A DNA stretch of 64,000 nt from Prochlorococcus sp. AG-347-M23. GTDB lineage: Bacteria; Cyanobacteriota; Cyanobacteriia; PCC-6307; Cyanobiaceae. Location: the NCBI GenBank assembly GCA_003278855.1, contig QCCU01000003.1:1-64000 (forward strand), written 5' to 3'. The notes under the pieces were generated by a model. The model was not told where the DNA came from. It worked only from the letters and a program-made list of their open reading frames with translations, and ran no database searches. Within the stretch, counting starts at the first letter, position 1, and the number at the start of each line of letters is the position of its first letter. The translations under genes were made by a program, and so were the position numbers. Below are positions 47,561-58,224 of this stretch, piece after piece.

Positions 47561-48411
47561 ACATTAACTACAGGCATTGGTCCTCGTCTTTCTTTAGATA
47601 TTGACTCTTTTAAAAAACTACATAATCTTGAAGATGAAATATCTAATTCTCCTTCCATTACTTTTTCTAATGAATTTGAAATCGCATCATTAGATTTAAA
47701 AAGTAGATTCCATGTGCTTTGCAGTAATTTTAAGTCAAAATCTTTATTTTCCATTAAACCACTTCTCTTAATTCCAATCCTATTTAAACCTCTCAATCTT
47801 CCTGGATGACCTTCGGCTAAACAAAAAGGGGGGACATCTCTATCTACTCTAGTCATCCCTCCAATCATTGCTAAATATCCAATATGTACAAATTGATGAA
47901 TACCCAAACAACCGCCAATAATAGCTTTATCTTCGATCTTCACATGGCCAGCAACTTGAACACTATTTGATAAAACAATCCTGTTACCGAGTTCACAATT
48001 ATGCCCGATGTGACTGTAAGCCATCAACAAATTATTATTACCAATAATAGTTTTTTCTCCTTCATCAGTTGCTTTATTAATAGTCACGCATTCTCTGAAA
48101 GTATTATTATCTCCAATAATTACTTCAGTAGGGGCCCCTCTGTATTTGAGGTCCTGGGGATCAAGACCTATAAAAACACTTGGGAAAACTTTATTGTTTA
48201 TACCAATTTGAGTTCTTCCTGAAATAACAGCATTAGGTCCTATTTCGGTTCCTTTTCCGATAATCACATTAGGGCCCACAATAGCTCCTTGAGAAATAAT
48301 AACCCCATCTTGCAATTCGGCACTTGGATCTACAAAAGCATTTGGGTGGACTTTTGCACCACTAATATTTGAGTTTAATTCAGTGTTTTTATTATCCATA
48401 TCCCTAATCAA
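47557..48411 (-). CDS. lpxA: UDP-N-acetylglucosamine acyltransferase
   Basis: LpxA adds the O-3 acyl chain to UDP-GlcNAc, the first step of lipid A synthesis. It has the left-handed beta-helix of hexapeptide repeats ([16 protein letters not shown] and later), the [12 protein letters not shown] segment and the catalytic histidine in [12 protein letters not shown]. It has 284 residues. ATG 48411 overlaps fabZ by 8 bp; ATG 48399 (MDNKN) is an alternative. Confidence 0.94.
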   Translation of the reverse strand: MIRDMDNKNTELNSNISGAKVHPNAFVDPSAELQDGVIISQGAIVGPNVIIGKGTEIGPNAVISGRTQIGINNKVFPSVFIGLDPQDLKYRGAPTEVIIGDNNTFRECVTINKATDEGEKTIIGNNNLLMAYSHIGHNCELGNRIVLSNSVQVAGHVKIEDKAIIGGCLGIHQFVHIGYLAMIGGMTRVDRDVPPFCLAEGHPGRLRGLNRIGIKRSGLMENKDFDLKLLQSTWNLLFKSNDAISNSLEKVMEGELDISSSRLCSFLKESISKERRGPMPVVNV

Positions 48412-48862
48412 CTAATGAAAACAATAATTCTCCAGCACAAACTAATTTCCCATCAACATGCGCTTCACCTTTAACTTTCCCAAATCTTTGTCTTTTAATA
48501 GACAATAACTCACAAGAAATTATCAATTGATCTCCAGGTACAACTGGTTTTCTGAACTTAACATTATTGATGCCAGCAAATACAAAAAGTCCTTTAGGAA
48601 GATCGGGCATTTGCGTCACAATTATTCCACCAACTTGAGCCATTGATTCAACAATAAGAACCCCTGGCATCAAAGGTCTCTCAGGAAAATGTCCCTGAAA
48701 TTGAGGCTCATTTATAGTTACATTTTTTACTGCAACAGCTTTTTCCCCAGGAATATGCTCTATAACTTTGTCCACAAGAGCAAAAGGATATCTGTGAGGT
48801 AACAAACCTAGTATGTGCTCAGAGGAAAGTTGATTATTTGAACTGGATAATTTCTTTTCCAA
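48404..48862 (-). CDS. fabZ: 3-hydroxyacyl-ACP dehydratase FabZ
   Basis: FabZ dehydrates 3-hydroxyacyl-ACP in fatty acid elongation. The hotdog-fold active site is [11 protein letters not shown] and [16 protein letters not shown] (catalytic His and Glu). It has 152 residues. It is embedded in the lipid A block, overlapping lpxA by 8 bp and starting 17 bp after lpxC, which lets fatty acid supply be tied to lipid A synthesis. Confidence 0.96.
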   Translation of the reverse strand: MEKKLSSSNNQLSSEHILGLLPHRYPFALVDKVIEHIPGEKAVAVKNVTINEPQFQGHFPERPLMPGVLIVESMAQVGGIIVTQMPDLPKGLFVFAGINNVKFRKPVVPGDQLIISCELLSIKRQRFGKVKGEAHVDGKLVCAGELLFSLVD

Positions 48863-48879
48863 AACAATTAAAGATAAAG

Positions 48880-49716
48880 TTAATTTTTTAGCGATGAGGC
48901 CAATAAAGCATTTAAAGAATGTGATCCTTTATAAACTAAAATTTGAGCCCTAGGTAACCCTACCAAAGCCAAGTCCCCAATTAGGTCTAAAATTTTATGT
49001 CTTATTGGTTCATTATCAAATCTTAATGGTGGATTTACCCATTTATCACCGTCACAAACAAGGGCATTTTCCAAACTTCCGCCTTTTATTAATCCAAGTT
49101 CACTTAACTCTTGAAATTGATCTTTAAAACCAAATGTCCTAGCAGGAGCAATCATTTCAACAAAACTTTTTGGATTTAAATCAATCACAAAAGTTTGATT
49201 TCCAATTGCTTTATAGGCAAAACTTATAGTGGATATAATTGTAGTTTTTTTAGAAGGGGTTGCTGCTATAACTGAGCTCTCTTTATTTAAAATTATTGAT
49301 TTATTAATCTCTCGAAAAAAATTATCTGGTCTAGGAGCCTTTTTTATCCCTGCTTCTTCGAAATCTCTAACCCACTGGATTGCCGATCCATCTAAAAGAG
49401 GAATCTCTTTCCCATCAACCTCAATATGTATATAACTCAACCCACACCCTGCCATTGAAGATAATAAATGTTCTATGGTATACAAATTTCTCCCTCCTAA
49501 TTTAACCGCTGTACAAAGCATCGTACTTCCAATTAAATCTTGGGTAAGCTTAAAAATCTCATCAGGTTTATCCCTAAAAGAGACATAATATCCTTCTTTC
49601 TCATAGGAAGAAATTGTAACTCTTGTTTTTTCTCCACTATGTAACCCTATACCCTCTCTGGAGATAACTCCAGCCAAGGTATAACAAGAATCATAATTAG
49701 CAGGCCAAGAAAACAC
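48880..49716 (-). CDS. lpxC: UDP-3-O-acyl-N-acetylglucosamine deacetylase
   Basis: LpxC is the committed zinc enzyme of lipid A synthesis. Landmarks are [25 protein letters not shown] with the zinc histidine, DGSA, and the second zinc site [13 protein letters not shown]. It has 278 residues. The start is GTG 49716, directly abutting the bamA stop. It heads the lpx block after bamA. Confidence 0.95.
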   Translation of the reverse strand: MFSWPANYDSCYTLAGVISREGIGLHSGEKTRVTISSYEKEGYYVSFRDKPDEIFKLTQDLIGSTMLCTAVKLGGRNLYTIEHLLSSMAGCGLSYIHIEVDGKEIPLLDGSAIQWVRDFEEAGIKKAPRPDNFFREINKSIILNKESSVIAATPSKKTTIISTISFAYKAIGNQTFVIDLNPKSFVEMIAPARTFGFKDQFQELSELGLIKGGSLENALVCDGDKWVNPPLRFDNEPIRHKILDLIGDLALVGLPRAQILVYKGSHSLNALLASSLKN

Positions 49717-51855
49717 TTAAAACTTCCATCCAACTCCAAGTGTATATCTCCAATCTCCACTTAGGTCCTTGCTAGCAACATCTAATCTTAATGGACCAAT
49801 TGGTGTTTTAACCCCAATTCCCCCTCCAAGAGAAAAACCAGAACCTGATTTTTGCAATAATTTACCGGGTTTCCCAGGAACTGCCTTTTGAGAGCCTAGA
49901 TCACTTCCTCCATCGACGAATAAAGCTCCTGATATCATTTTCCAAACAGGGAATCTATATTCTGCTGTGCCTTCAACAAAACTTCTACTTACAGCCAAAT
50001 CACAAGATGCCCAACCTCTAACAGATGATGTTCCTCCCATACAAAATGCTTCGTAAGGAGGCAATTCACCAAGAATAGTTCCCGCCTTAAATTGAAATCC
50101 AATAGCTTGAGGACAATCTTCACTATTAGCATTACTAGACTTACATGCCTTCGTTAAATTTATTATTTTTGTTGGTATAAAAAATGAATATCCTACTCTC
50201 ATTCTATTAAAAGTTGGAGAGTTTTCCCCCATTGAAAAAAATTGTTCAGTACCAAAACTAAATTTATTTCCTGCAGTTGGATTGATAGAATTGTTCAAAT
50301 TATTTCTAGAAGTACTTGCAATAACACTCACTAATGTATTTTCTTCAGGGCATGAATCATCATTTGGAGTAAATCCAATACAAATAATATCGCTTATATT
50401 GTTTCTGGTTGTGGTTGGCGTTTTGTCACCATAAGGCTTTTTGTTTCCATCACCATCAATCATCTTTACTTTCTTAAAATTCATTCCTGCAAGGACTCTC
50501 CATTTAGCAACCTTAAATGGATCTCCACCATTTAATGGCCTTGAGAAAGAAAATCCACCTCCTGTTTTTTCTAAAACTATTGATGAAAAAGTATCAGAGC
50601 TAGATGGTGTTTGATCAGCTACTGCATATAATTTTCCATTATTTTCACTTTTAAATTCTTGTGGATAATCTCTACTTAAAAAAATATTTGTTCTAAAAGA
50701 TGTTTTATGTTTATCTCCTTTAATCCATGGATCAGATAAAGAAAAATTATAGGTACTTGAATATTCTCCAAAATTTAGATTTAAATTTGTAGACCATGCT
50801 CTTCCAAGTGCATTTGTTTCCTGCAAACCAATTGATGCGAAGATACCTGAACCATTGCTATAACCAAGTCCACCTGTTAACGATCCTGTCCTTTGCTCAC
50901 TCAAGTCTAAAAAAATTATTACTTGACCAGGATTTAAATTATCAGGGCCAAGAGAAACCTTTACATCATCAAATAATGATGTGGCATAGAGTCTACCAAT
51001 ATCAGCTTCTAAAATTTTTCTATTAAAAATGGTGCCAGGTTGTGTTTTTAATTCTCTCTTTATAACCCAGTCTTTTGTTTTCCCTTTTCTAGGTTTTCCA
51101 TCAATAATGAATTCACCATCAGAATTTGGGAATCTTATTTTTACTTCAGATATAATACCCTCAGAAACTTCTAATATTACTACTCCGTTCTCAGAGATTC
51201 TTTCTGGGCCACTAATTCTAGCTAAAGAATAACCCTCTTTTTCATAACGTTCTTTTATTATATCTATCTTATTTTGAAATTCCTTTAGGTTAAGAGTCGT
51301 CCCATAATAATTTTTAAAAACATCATCTACGTATTCATTAGAGAATATAGAGTTTGTTGGTTTAAGTTCAACTTTCTTCAAGATTGGATTAGGCACTACA
51401 TTTACTATTAGCCTCACGCCCAGTGGTCCATCTTGAGACTTAATTTTAACTCCTGAAAACCAACCACTAGCATATATTGCATTAAGGTCTTGATTTAGAA
51501 TTCGATTATCAACAATACTTCCAGGCTTTATGCTCATAGAATCATATGCAGCCAATTCAAGTTTTCTACCCTCTGGATGATTTTCCCAACCTTCGATAAT
51601 TATTTCTGAGATAAGAACACTTTCTTCACTAATATCATTATTATTTTCTGCAATAAGAAATTTTTTCTCTTTTTTAATATCAATCCCTTGAAATAAAACA
51701 TTATTAATATTTGATATTTCTAAGGATTTTATTGATTGATCAACATCATTTGGCAAATACTTAGCAGCCAGTTCTGAATTATTTGATATCAAAATTAAGG
51801 GAGTGCAGGCAACATTTGTGAAAACCTTTCCAAATTTTAAAAAATGTTTTTGCAT
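49717..51855 (-). CDS. bamA: outer membrane protein assembly factor BamA (Omp85)
   Basis: BamA is the outer-membrane beta-barrel insertase. The roughly 120-residue N-terminus includes a hydrophobic stretch (about residues 12-24), followed by about three POTRA domains (from about 80 to 320) and a barrel ending in aromatic YTLGVGWKF. The VRGWA substrate-gating motif is present. It has 712 residues. It lies between purC (45 bp) and lpxC (adjacent), joining outer-membrane protein and lipid A assembly. Confidence 0.93.
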   Translation of the reverse strand: MQKHFLKFGKVFTNVACTPLILISNNSELAAKYLPNDVDQSIKSLEISNINNVLFQGIDIKKEKKFLIAENNNDISEESVLISEIIIEGWENHPEGRKLELAAYDSMSIKPGSIVDNRILNQDLNAIYASGWFSGVKIKSQDGPLGVRLIVNVVPNPILKKVELKPTNSIFSNEYVDDVFKNYYGTTLNLKEFQNKIDIIKERYEKEGYSLARISGPERISENGVVILEVSEGIISEVKIRFPNSDGEFIIDGKPRKGKTKDWVIKRELKTQPGTIFNRKILEADIGRLYATSLFDDVKVSLGPDNLNPGQVIIFLDLSEQRTGSLTGGLGYSNGSGIFASIGLQETNALGRAWSTNLNLNFGEYSSTYNFSLSDPWIKGDKHKTSFRTNIFLSRDYPQEFKSENNGKLYAVADQTPSSSDTFSSIVLEKTGGGFSFSRPLNGGDPFKVAKWRVLAGMNFKKVKMIDGDGNKKPYGDKTPTTTRNNISDIICIGFTPNDDSCPEENTLVSVIASTSRNNLNNSINPTAGNKFSFGTEQFFSMGENSPTFNRMRVGYSFFIPTKIINLTKACKSSNANSEDCPQAIGFQFKAGTILGELPPYEAFCMGGTSSVRGWASCDLAVSRSFVEGTAEYRFPVWKMISGALFVDGGSDLGSQKAVPGKPGKLLQKSGSGFSLGGGIGVKTPIGPLRLDVASKDLSGDWRYTLGVGWKF

Positions 51856-51900
51856 AGTATTTTTGATTAAGATAGATAAATCATCATTTATTCAGTTAGG

Positions 51901-52629
51901 TTAAAGATAATCGTTAATTCTTCGGTTAATTTCACTATAAGCTTCAATTAAACCACCTAAATCATTCCTAAATCTATCTTTATCTAGGCTTACAATTGTA
52001 TCATTTTTTTGATTTAGATCCCACAATCTACAATTATCAGGGCTTATTTCATCTCCGAGAAGAATATTGTTTTTAAAATCATAACCAAATTCCAATTTGA
52101 AATCCACAAGTTGAAGTTGAATATTTTTAAAAAAACTTTTCAAGATCTCATTAACTTTTAAAGTTAAATTAATTATTAATTCTAGATCATCTGAGCTTAA
52201 TATGTTCATTAATTCAATTCTATCTTTTGTAATAAGGGGATCATTAAGTTCATCATTTTTAAAATAGATATCAATTAATGGTTTTGAAAACAAAGTTCCA
52301 GGTTCAATAGTTGTTTGTTTGCACAAAGAACCATAAGCAGTATTTCTTAGAACAATTTCTAATGGAATTACTTTTATTTTTTTTGCAATCATTGTATTTT
52401 CATTTTCAAGTTCAATAAAATGAGTTGGAATCTTTTTCTTAATGAGAATCTCAAAAATTCTTGCACTTATTAAGCAATTAAGTTTGCCTTTACCTTCAAA
52501 TTTTTCTTTTTTTAACGCATTAAACGCTGTAGCTTCATCTTTAAATTCAATTTTTACTTTATTTGCGTCATCATGAGCAAATACTTTTTTTGCTTTACCT
52601 TCATAAATCAAATCACATTTATTATTCAT
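51901..52629 (-). CDS. purC: SAICAR synthetase
   Basis: PurC joins aspartate to CAIR in purine synthesis. Landmarks are YEGKAKKVF, FKDEATAFN, the IPLEIVLRNTAYGS region, LVDFKLEFGYD and DEISPDNCRLWD. It has 242 residues, normal for bacteria. It is divergent from purD across 134 bp, so the two purine genes may share a control region, but no purine repressor site is identified. Confidence 0.95.
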   Translation of the reverse strand: MNNKCDLIYEGKAKKVFAHDDANKVKIEFKDEATAFNALKKEKFEGKGKLNCLISARIFEILIKKKIPTHFIELENENTMIAKKIKVIPLEIVLRNTAYGSLCKQTTIEPGTLFSKPLIDIYFKNDELNDPLITKDRIELMNILSSDDLELIINLTLKVNEILKSFFKNIQLQLVDFKLEFGYDFKNNILLGDEISPDNCRLWDLNQKNDTIVSLDKDRFRNDLGGLIEAYSEINRRINDYL

Positions 52630-52763
52630 TAACTTAAAACCTCACTATTATTACTAATGTACTTTTTATAATTAACATAAATATTAGAAATCAACTTCAA
52701 ATGATTTTATTTTCATTTTAACTGATTATTCATCGAAACCTTATAACCTTAAAAAACAAATAT

Positions 52764-54095
52764 ATGGGAATTAATTCACCTGTTTCTAGGAACTTTATTA
52801 GATTAGAAAATATTTTAATTATTGGAAATGGCGGGAGAGAAAACTCTTTGGCTTGGGCTATTCAAAAAAATGAATTAGTTAAAAAAGTTTATTTAATACC
52901 TGGTAACGCGGGTTCAGAAAGAATAAATAAATGTGAAAGAATAAAAATTGATATAAATAATAAAAATGGACTAGTCGAAAAGCTTGATTTTCTTAAGATA
53001 GATTTAGTAGTTATTGGACCAGAAATACCTCTAGCAAATGGATTAGCAGATTTTCTTCGAAAAAAAGATTTTAAAGTGTTTGGTCCTAATAAAGATGGAG
53101 CAAAACTCGAATTTAGCAAATCTTGGGCAAAGGAATTTATGCACGACGCAAATATTCCAACTGCAAACTTTTGGAAAGTCAATTCTTTAGAAGAAGCCAA
53201 AAAAATTATTAATTCTTCATCAACTCCACTTGTAGTAAAAGCTGATGGTCTAGCTTCAGGTAAAGGTGTTTTTATTCCTAATTCCAAAGATGAATGCTTT
53301 AAAGCAGCAGAAACAATTTTTAATGGAAGATTTGGCAACTCTGGGAATATAGTTGTACTAGAAGAAAAAATTCAAGGGCCAGAAGTTTCAGTTTTTGCTT
53401 TATGCGATGGGAAAAGATATACATTACTTCCAACAGCCCAAGATCACAAACGACTTAATGAGAAAGATAAAGGTCCAAATACAGGAGGTATGGGGGCTTA
53501 TTCTCCTGCTCCATTATTAACAGATGATTACCTTGATAGAATTATAAAAGAGATAATCGAACCTACAATAAATGAGCTAAATAAAAGAAATATTGACTAT
53601 AGAGGCGTAATTTATTTTGGTTTAATGATCACAGAATCTGGACCCAAGGTTATAGAATATAACTGCAGATTTGGTGATCCAGAATGCCAAACAATAATGC
53701 CTTTTATGGATCAAAATTTTGTATTTCTCTTAGAAAAATGCTCAATGGGAAGTCTAACTGGTGATGAAAAAATTAATACTTCTGATAAAGTCAGTGGTTG
53801 TGTAATAGCCACCTCCAAAGGGTATCCTCACGAATATAAAATTGGCTATCAAATACAAATAGGCAAAATTGATTCAAATGATTGTCAAATTTTCGATTCA
53901 GGTACTTCTTTTAATGAAGATGGGAAATTATTAACTGCTGGAGGAAGAGTCCTAAGTATTGTCTGTCAAGATAAAGACTTCGATACGGTTTTTGAAAAAG
54001 CATACAAAAATTTAAAAGAAATTCATTTTGAGGGTATTTACTTTAGAAATGACATAGGCCATCAAGTGAGAAAAAACTTTTCTAAGGAGAATTAA
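52764..54095 (+). CDS. purD: phosphoribosylamine--glycine ligase
   Basis: PurD is an ATP-grasp enzyme making GAR in purine synthesis. It has ILIIGNGGRENSLAWA, the GPEIPLANGLADFL region, the ATP-grasp loop VVKADGLASGKGV, QDHKRLNEKDKGPNTGGMGAYSPAP and VIEYNCRFGDPECQ. It has 443 residues including about 15 before the first strand. nblS starts 4 bp downstream, so the two are co-transcribed. Confidence 0.96.
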   Translation: MGINSPVSRNFIRLENILIIGNGGRENSLAWAIQKNELVKKVYLIPGNAGSERINKCERIKIDINNKNGLVEKLDFLKIDLVVIGPEIPLANGLADFLRKKDFKVFGPNKDGAKLEFSKSWAKEFMHDANIPTANFWKVNSLEEAKKIINSSSTPLVVKADGLASGKGVFIPNSKDECFKAAETIFNGRFGNSGNIVVLEEKIQGPEVSVFALCDGKRYTLLPTAQDHKRLNEKDKGPNTGGMGAYSPAPLLTDDYLDRIIKEIIEPTINELNKRNIDYRGVIYFGLMITESGPKVIEYNCRFGDPECQTIMPFMDQNFVFLLEKCSMGSLTGDEKINTSDKVSGCVIATSKGYPHEYKIGYQIQIGKIDSNDCQIFDSGTSFNEDGKLLTAGGRVLSIVCQDKDFDTVFEKAYKNLKEIHFEGIYFRNDIGHQVRKNFSKEN

Positions 54096-54099
54096 GCTT

Positions 54100-56166
54100 A
54101 TGGTGGACACTAATAATCAAGAAAGTAGAAAATATAACATCACTGACAATGAAGATATTAATACTAACTATTGGATTAATGGAATTCTCGCTTGGTGGAG
54201 TGGGTTCAGTTTAAGAACAAAGTTATTAGCCATAGCAACTCTTGTCGTAAGCCTACTAATGACAGGAATAACTTTTTTTGCATTAAATAGTATACAAAGA
54301 GATGCAGGTATGAATGATACTAGATATGCTCGAGATCTTGGCTTATTATTATCAGGTAATGTTACAGAATTAGTCGCTAATAACCAAAAAAAAGAAATTT
54401 CAAATGTAGCTGAAAAGTTTTGGAGATCAAGTCGAAACCTACGTTATATATTCTTTACTGATGCTGAAGATATTGTTCAACTTGGGATCCCGATAAGTGC
54501 AACACCAACAAGCACAGACAGTCAGTTTCAGCTCACTCGAAAATTAAAACTACCTGCAGAGTTGAAGAAGAGACCACAATTCCCTTTGGTAAGGCAGCAT
54601 GCGACACCTCAAGGTCAAGTAACAGATGTATTTGTTCCAATGCTGTGGAAAGGCAAATATCTTGGAACTTTAGCTTTAGGAGTCACCCCTAATAAAAAAG
54701 CACTAGCCAGTGCTGCCTTAACTAGAGAAGTAACCATTGCAGTTTTTATCTCTATTTGGGTTTTAGTAATACTTGGAGCTGTATTTAATGCACTGACAAT
54801 TACGAGACCAGTCAGAGAATTAGTAAGAGGTGTTAGAGAAATTTCAAGAGGAAATTTTAAATCCAGAATTTCTTTACCTATGACAGGTGATCTAGGAGAA
54901 CTCTTAAATGGATTTAACCGAATGGCAACGCAGTTAGAAAATTATGACGAAGCTAATATAGAAGAACTAAAAGCTGCACAAATCAAGCAGCAATCCCTAA
55001 TAGCTACAATGGCAGATGGTGCCATATTATTGGACTCACAAGGCAAGATTGTCCTTACTAATCCAACAGCAAAGAGATTATTTCGTTGGGAAGGAAGGTT
55101 CTTAGAGGGTAAACATTTTCTAAATGAAATCCCAGAGATTTTATCTAACGACTTACATACAAATATAGAATCTATCTTAAAAAGGGAAAAGGAGAAGGAC
55201 GATTTAAGATTTAGTTTAGGAGAACCCGCAAGAACCTTGAGAATTGTCTTGCAATCAGTTTTAGATACAAATAAAGTTGAATTAAAAGGAATTGCTGTAA
55301 CGATCCAGGATTTAACAAGAGAAGTTGAACTTAACGCGGCACAAAATAGATTCATAAGCAACGTATCCCATGAATTAAGGACACCACTTTTTAATATCAA
55401 AAGTTATGTAGAGACTTTGCATGATTTAAAAGATCAGCTTTCTGATGAAGAACAAATAGAATTTTTAGGAATTGCAAATTCAGAGACTGATAGGTTAACA
55501 AGACTTGTAAATGATGTATTAGATTTATCTAGATTGGAGTCCGGGAAAATTGTTCAGCTAGAGCAAATGGACATAAAACCAGCAATAGAGCAGACTCTTA
55601 GAAATTATAGACTTAATGCTTCAGAAAAAAATGTTTCATTAGCGCATGACATAGAGGAAACTATTCCTCCAATTCTTGGAAATTTTGATTTACTTTTGCA
55701 GGTTTTTGATAATTTATTAGGAAATGGATTAAAGTTTAGTCCAAAAAACAGCGCCCTAATTATAAGAGCTTATACTTGGCCAGATTCCTGTCCTGCTTTC
55801 CCTCCAAGTACTAAAAATGATGCAGCCCCTCAATGTGAATTAGTTTCACCACTTCCAAGAGTAAGAATTGAGATTGCTGATACTGGCTCTGGAATATCTC
55901 AGGCTGATCAAGAAAAGATATTTGATCGTTTTTATAGAGTAGAGAATTCTGTTCATACTGAGCAAGGGACGGGTTTAGGTTTATCTATAGTGCGTGGAAT
56001 AATTGAAAAACACGGTGGGGAGATTCGTATGGCTAGTGAATTAGGAGTGGGAACAACGTTTTGGTTTGATTTAGCCTTGGCACAATCTGATAAAGATGAA
56101 TTATTGACAAAAGCTATTAATAATTCAGATTCTTTTCCAGGTTCTGAAATTAAAGAAATTATCTAA
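54100..56166 (+). CDS. nblS: sensor histidine kinase NblS (Hik33 type)
   Basis: A membrane sensor kinase governing light and stress responses in cyanobacteria. It has two membrane spans (about residues 44-65 and 211-233) enclosing a sensory domain, then HAMP (about 235-285), PAS (about 295-400), the phospho-acceptor in NVSHELRTPLFNIKSYVETL, and a HATPase domain with N, DTGSGIS, FDRFYRVE and GTGLGLSIV motifs. It has 688 residues. Response regulators are not adjacent. It overlaps kaiC convergently by 4 bp. Confidence 0.92.
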   Translation: MVDTNNQESRKYNITDNEDINTNYWINGILAWWSGFSLRTKLLAIATLVVSLLMTGITFFALNSIQRDAGMNDTRYARDLGLLLSGNVTELVANNQKKEISNVAEKFWRSSRNLRYIFFTDAEDIVQLGIPISATPTSTDSQFQLTRKLKLPAELKKRPQFPLVRQHATPQGQVTDVFVPMLWKGKYLGTLALGVTPNKKALASAALTREVTIAVFISIWVLVILGAVFNALTITRPVRELVRGVREISRGNFKSRISLPMTGDLGELLNGFNRMATQLENYDEANIEELKAAQIKQQSLIATMADGAILLDSQGKIVLTNPTAKRLFRWEGRFLEGKHFLNEIPEILSNDLHTNIESILKREKEKDDLRFSLGEPARTLRIVLQSVLDTNKVELKGIAVTIQDLTREVELNAAQNRFISNVSHELRTPLFNIKSYVETLHDLKDQLSDEEQIEFLGIANSETDRLTRLVNDVLDLSRLESGKIVQLEQMDIKPAIEQTLRNYRLNASEKNVSLAHDIEETIPPILGNFDLLLQVFDNLLGNGLKFSPKNSALIIRAYTWPDSCPAFPPSTKNDAAPQCELVSPLPRVRIEIADTGSGISQADQEKIFDRFYRVENSVHTEQGTGLGLSIVRGIIEKHGGEIRMASELGVGTTFWFDLALAQSDKDELLTKAINNSDSFPGSEIKEII

Positions 56167-57692
56167 TTATTATCTATTCCTTTAAAGACATTTTGAACAT
56201 TTTGATCAGGCACAACTCTGTGAGGGGCACCACTAAATATTTGTTCAAAATTAGAAAAAGAATCCCTTATTTCTGGACCACTATTTGTAATGATAAATTC
56301 TCTTATTCGTTTATCGTGCCATGATCCCCGCATTTTAAAAACATTTAAAGCTCGTGCCATCTCACCTTTTATTTCTACATATTGAAGCAACAATATGGTG
56401 TCTGTAATTGTTGAGATATGCGAATCAGTTATCGAATGACTTCCCATAAATTCTTCCGCAGTATTAGTAAAAAAGCCAGCTATTTCCTCTTGTTTTGTAT
56501 AACCAGTAACAGCAATTACAAACTGTCTAAATGCATTCAAACTTACACCTCTGGCTAATGCAGAAAGAGAATCAATTGCCATTCTTTTTGGTTTAAATTG
56601 ATTAATTTGCGTTTTTATAATTTGTAAGTGATCCTCTAAACCAGTTGATTCAGGATATGCACAAATAATTTTTAATAATCCATCACTTTCCATTTTTTCA
56701 AAATCTATACCCCAGCTAGTAGCATTCCTAAGCAATTGAGCCCTAGATTCTTCATATGCAAAAAGTATTGCTCTTTCATTATTGTTATAAGCATCTTCAA
56801 CAAATTTCGATACAAGCATTGTTTTGCCCGTACCAGTTGCTCCAGTGGCGAGAATAATGGAATCTTGAAAATATCCTCCACCACACATATCATCAAGATC
56901 TTTCACTCCAGAGCTAATCCTAATGTTTGAGGATCTCTGCGTTAATCTCATCGCTCCCAAGGCAAACACACTTATTCCATCCATTCCCATAGTGAATGGA
57001 TATTCTCCTTTCATATGTACAGTACCTCTTAACTTCAGAACTTCTAGAGTTCTTCTTCTCTTCTCTGACTCAAGAACATTTCTCAATAAGACAACATTAT
57101 CAGATACAAATTCTTCTACACCATATCTAGCAATTGGTCCGTAATCATCCACCCTTTCTGTAGTCATAACTGTTGTTACACCTATTTCTTTTAATCTCGC
57201 TATCAATCTAAATATTTCCCTTCTTACAACGTAAATGGCATCATACTGTTGAAAGACAGCAGTTATTGAATCTATTGCAACTCTTTTAGCTTTATATTTT
57301 CTAATTGCATAACTAATTCTCTCAATAAGACCAGATAAGTCAAAGTTACCCGCCACATCCTGACCATCAGGATCAGGAGATGCATCCAAAATAAAAAGTT
57401 TATTTTGATCAATTAATTCTTGTAAATCCCAACCAAAACTTGCGGCATTTCTAATAATATCTAAGGGTGATTCCTCAAATGTTACAAAGATTCCAGGCTC
57501 ATCAAAATTACAAATTCCATGGTGTAAATACTGCAGAGAAAAAACAGTTTTACCAGTTCCTGAGGTGCCACTAACGAGTGTACTTCGAGATACAGGCAAC
57601 CCACCCCTACAAACGTCATCAAAGCCTTCTATTCCAGTTGGTAATTTTTGTACTTGCATTTTATTTGATTTGCCAAATTTCTTATCATTCAT
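56163..57692 (-). CDS. kaiC: circadian clock ATPase/kinase KaiC
   Basis: KaiC is the core clock ATPase with two RecA-like domains. CI has Walker A GTSGTGKT (about residues 43-50); CII has GATGTGKT. The phosphorylation site pair is S427/T428 in SHISTITDT, corresponding to S431/T432 of Synechococcus elongatus. The EE catalytic pairs TFEES and YEES are intact. It has 509 residues. kaiB is 71 bp upstream; no kaiA exists in the interval, so it fits the reduced Prochlorococcus clock. Confidence 0.97.
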   Translation of the reverse strand: MNDKKFGKSNKMQVQKLPTGIEGFDDVCRGGLPVSRSTLVSGTSGTGKTVFSLQYLHHGICNFDEPGIFVTFEESPLDIIRNAASFGWDLQELIDQNKLFILDASPDPDGQDVAGNFDLSGLIERISYAIRKYKAKRVAIDSITAVFQQYDAIYVVRREIFRLIARLKEIGVTTVMTTERVDDYGPIARYGVEEFVSDNVVLLRNVLESEKRRRTLEVLKLRGTVHMKGEYPFTMGMDGISVFALGAMRLTQRSSNIRISSGVKDLDDMCGGGYFQDSIILATGATGTGKTMLVSKFVEDAYNNNERAILFAYEESRAQLLRNATSWGIDFEKMESDGLLKIICAYPESTGLEDHLQIIKTQINQFKPKRMAIDSLSALARGVSLNAFRQFVIAVTGYTKQEEIAGFFTNTAEEFMGSHSITDSHISTITDTILLLQYVEIKGEMARALNVFKMRGSWHDKRIREFIITNSGPEIRDSFSNFEQIFSGAPHRVVPDQNVQNVFKGIDNN

Positions 57693-57763
57693 AGTTTTGT
57701 ACTAATTAAACAAAAATAAAATAAAGTTTGAATTTATTTTTAATTTTAAAAGTTTTATTTATA

Positions 57764-58081
57764 TTATTTATCTCCACTATATTCAGTTTCAGTTAATTCA
57801 TCAAAAAGTAGATCTAAACCAATTAAAACTTTCTCTCTATCTGAAAGATCCCCTATTATTTTTCTAACTGGTGGCGGTAAAATTTTAGCTAAAGTTGGAG
57901 TGGCTAAAATTTTATCTTCTTCTGCAAGTTGTGGTTGTTTAAGTACATCGATAACCTTCAAAGCATAAACTCCTTTGAATTCATTATTTAAAATTTCTCT
58001 TAAGGTATTTAAAGCTCTCATAGAATTAGGCGTATTTCCAGCAACATAGAGTTTTAAAATATATGTTTTCCTTGCTGCCAT
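57764..58081 (-). CDS. kaiB: circadian clock protein KaiB
   Basis: KaiB is the fold-switching partner of KaiC. The sequence shows the thioredoxin-like fold typical of KaiB ([47 protein letters not shown]) and the acidic tail. It has 105 residues. It precedes kaiC on the same strand and is divergent from rplU across 143 bp. Confidence 0.97.
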   Translation of the reverse strand: MAARKTYILKLYVAGNTPNSMRALNTLREILNNEFKGVYALKVIDVLKQPQLAEEDKILATPTLAKILPPPVRKIIGDLSDREKVLIGLDLLFDELTETEYSGDK

Positions 58082-58224
58082 TGTTGTAGTTCCTAAATTG
58101 ATATAAAAGATTTAAAACAACCCTTGACTTATTACACTACAAAATAAGAAAATAAACAAACTATTATGATTGCTTATTCGGCTTAATCAAATTATTAATT
58201 TGAGCCTAGTAGCGTCTTTAAGAT
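58082..58224. promoter_or_regulatory. kaiB/rplU divergent control region with palindrome
   Basis: The 143 bp region contains the kaiB and rplU promoters. A perfect 8 bp inverted repeat with a one-base centre (58187-58203) ends 21 bp before the rplU ATG and can extend to GGCT/AGCC arms with a bulge. A TATTAT-like -10 for rplU is at 58162-58167, so the palindrome would lie in the rplU leader. It could be a ribosomal leader hairpin or an operator for either gene. Confidence 0.4.

Noticed and set aside
52889-53338. 149-codon ORF on the minus strand inside purD
   Set aside because: Antisense shadow of the conserved ATP-grasp region; no domain or start signal.
54942-55400. 152-codon ORF on the minus strand inside nblS
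   Set aside because: It is antisense to well-conserved HAMP/PAS/kinase coding sequence, has a serine- and leucine-rich shadow composition and no recognisable motif.
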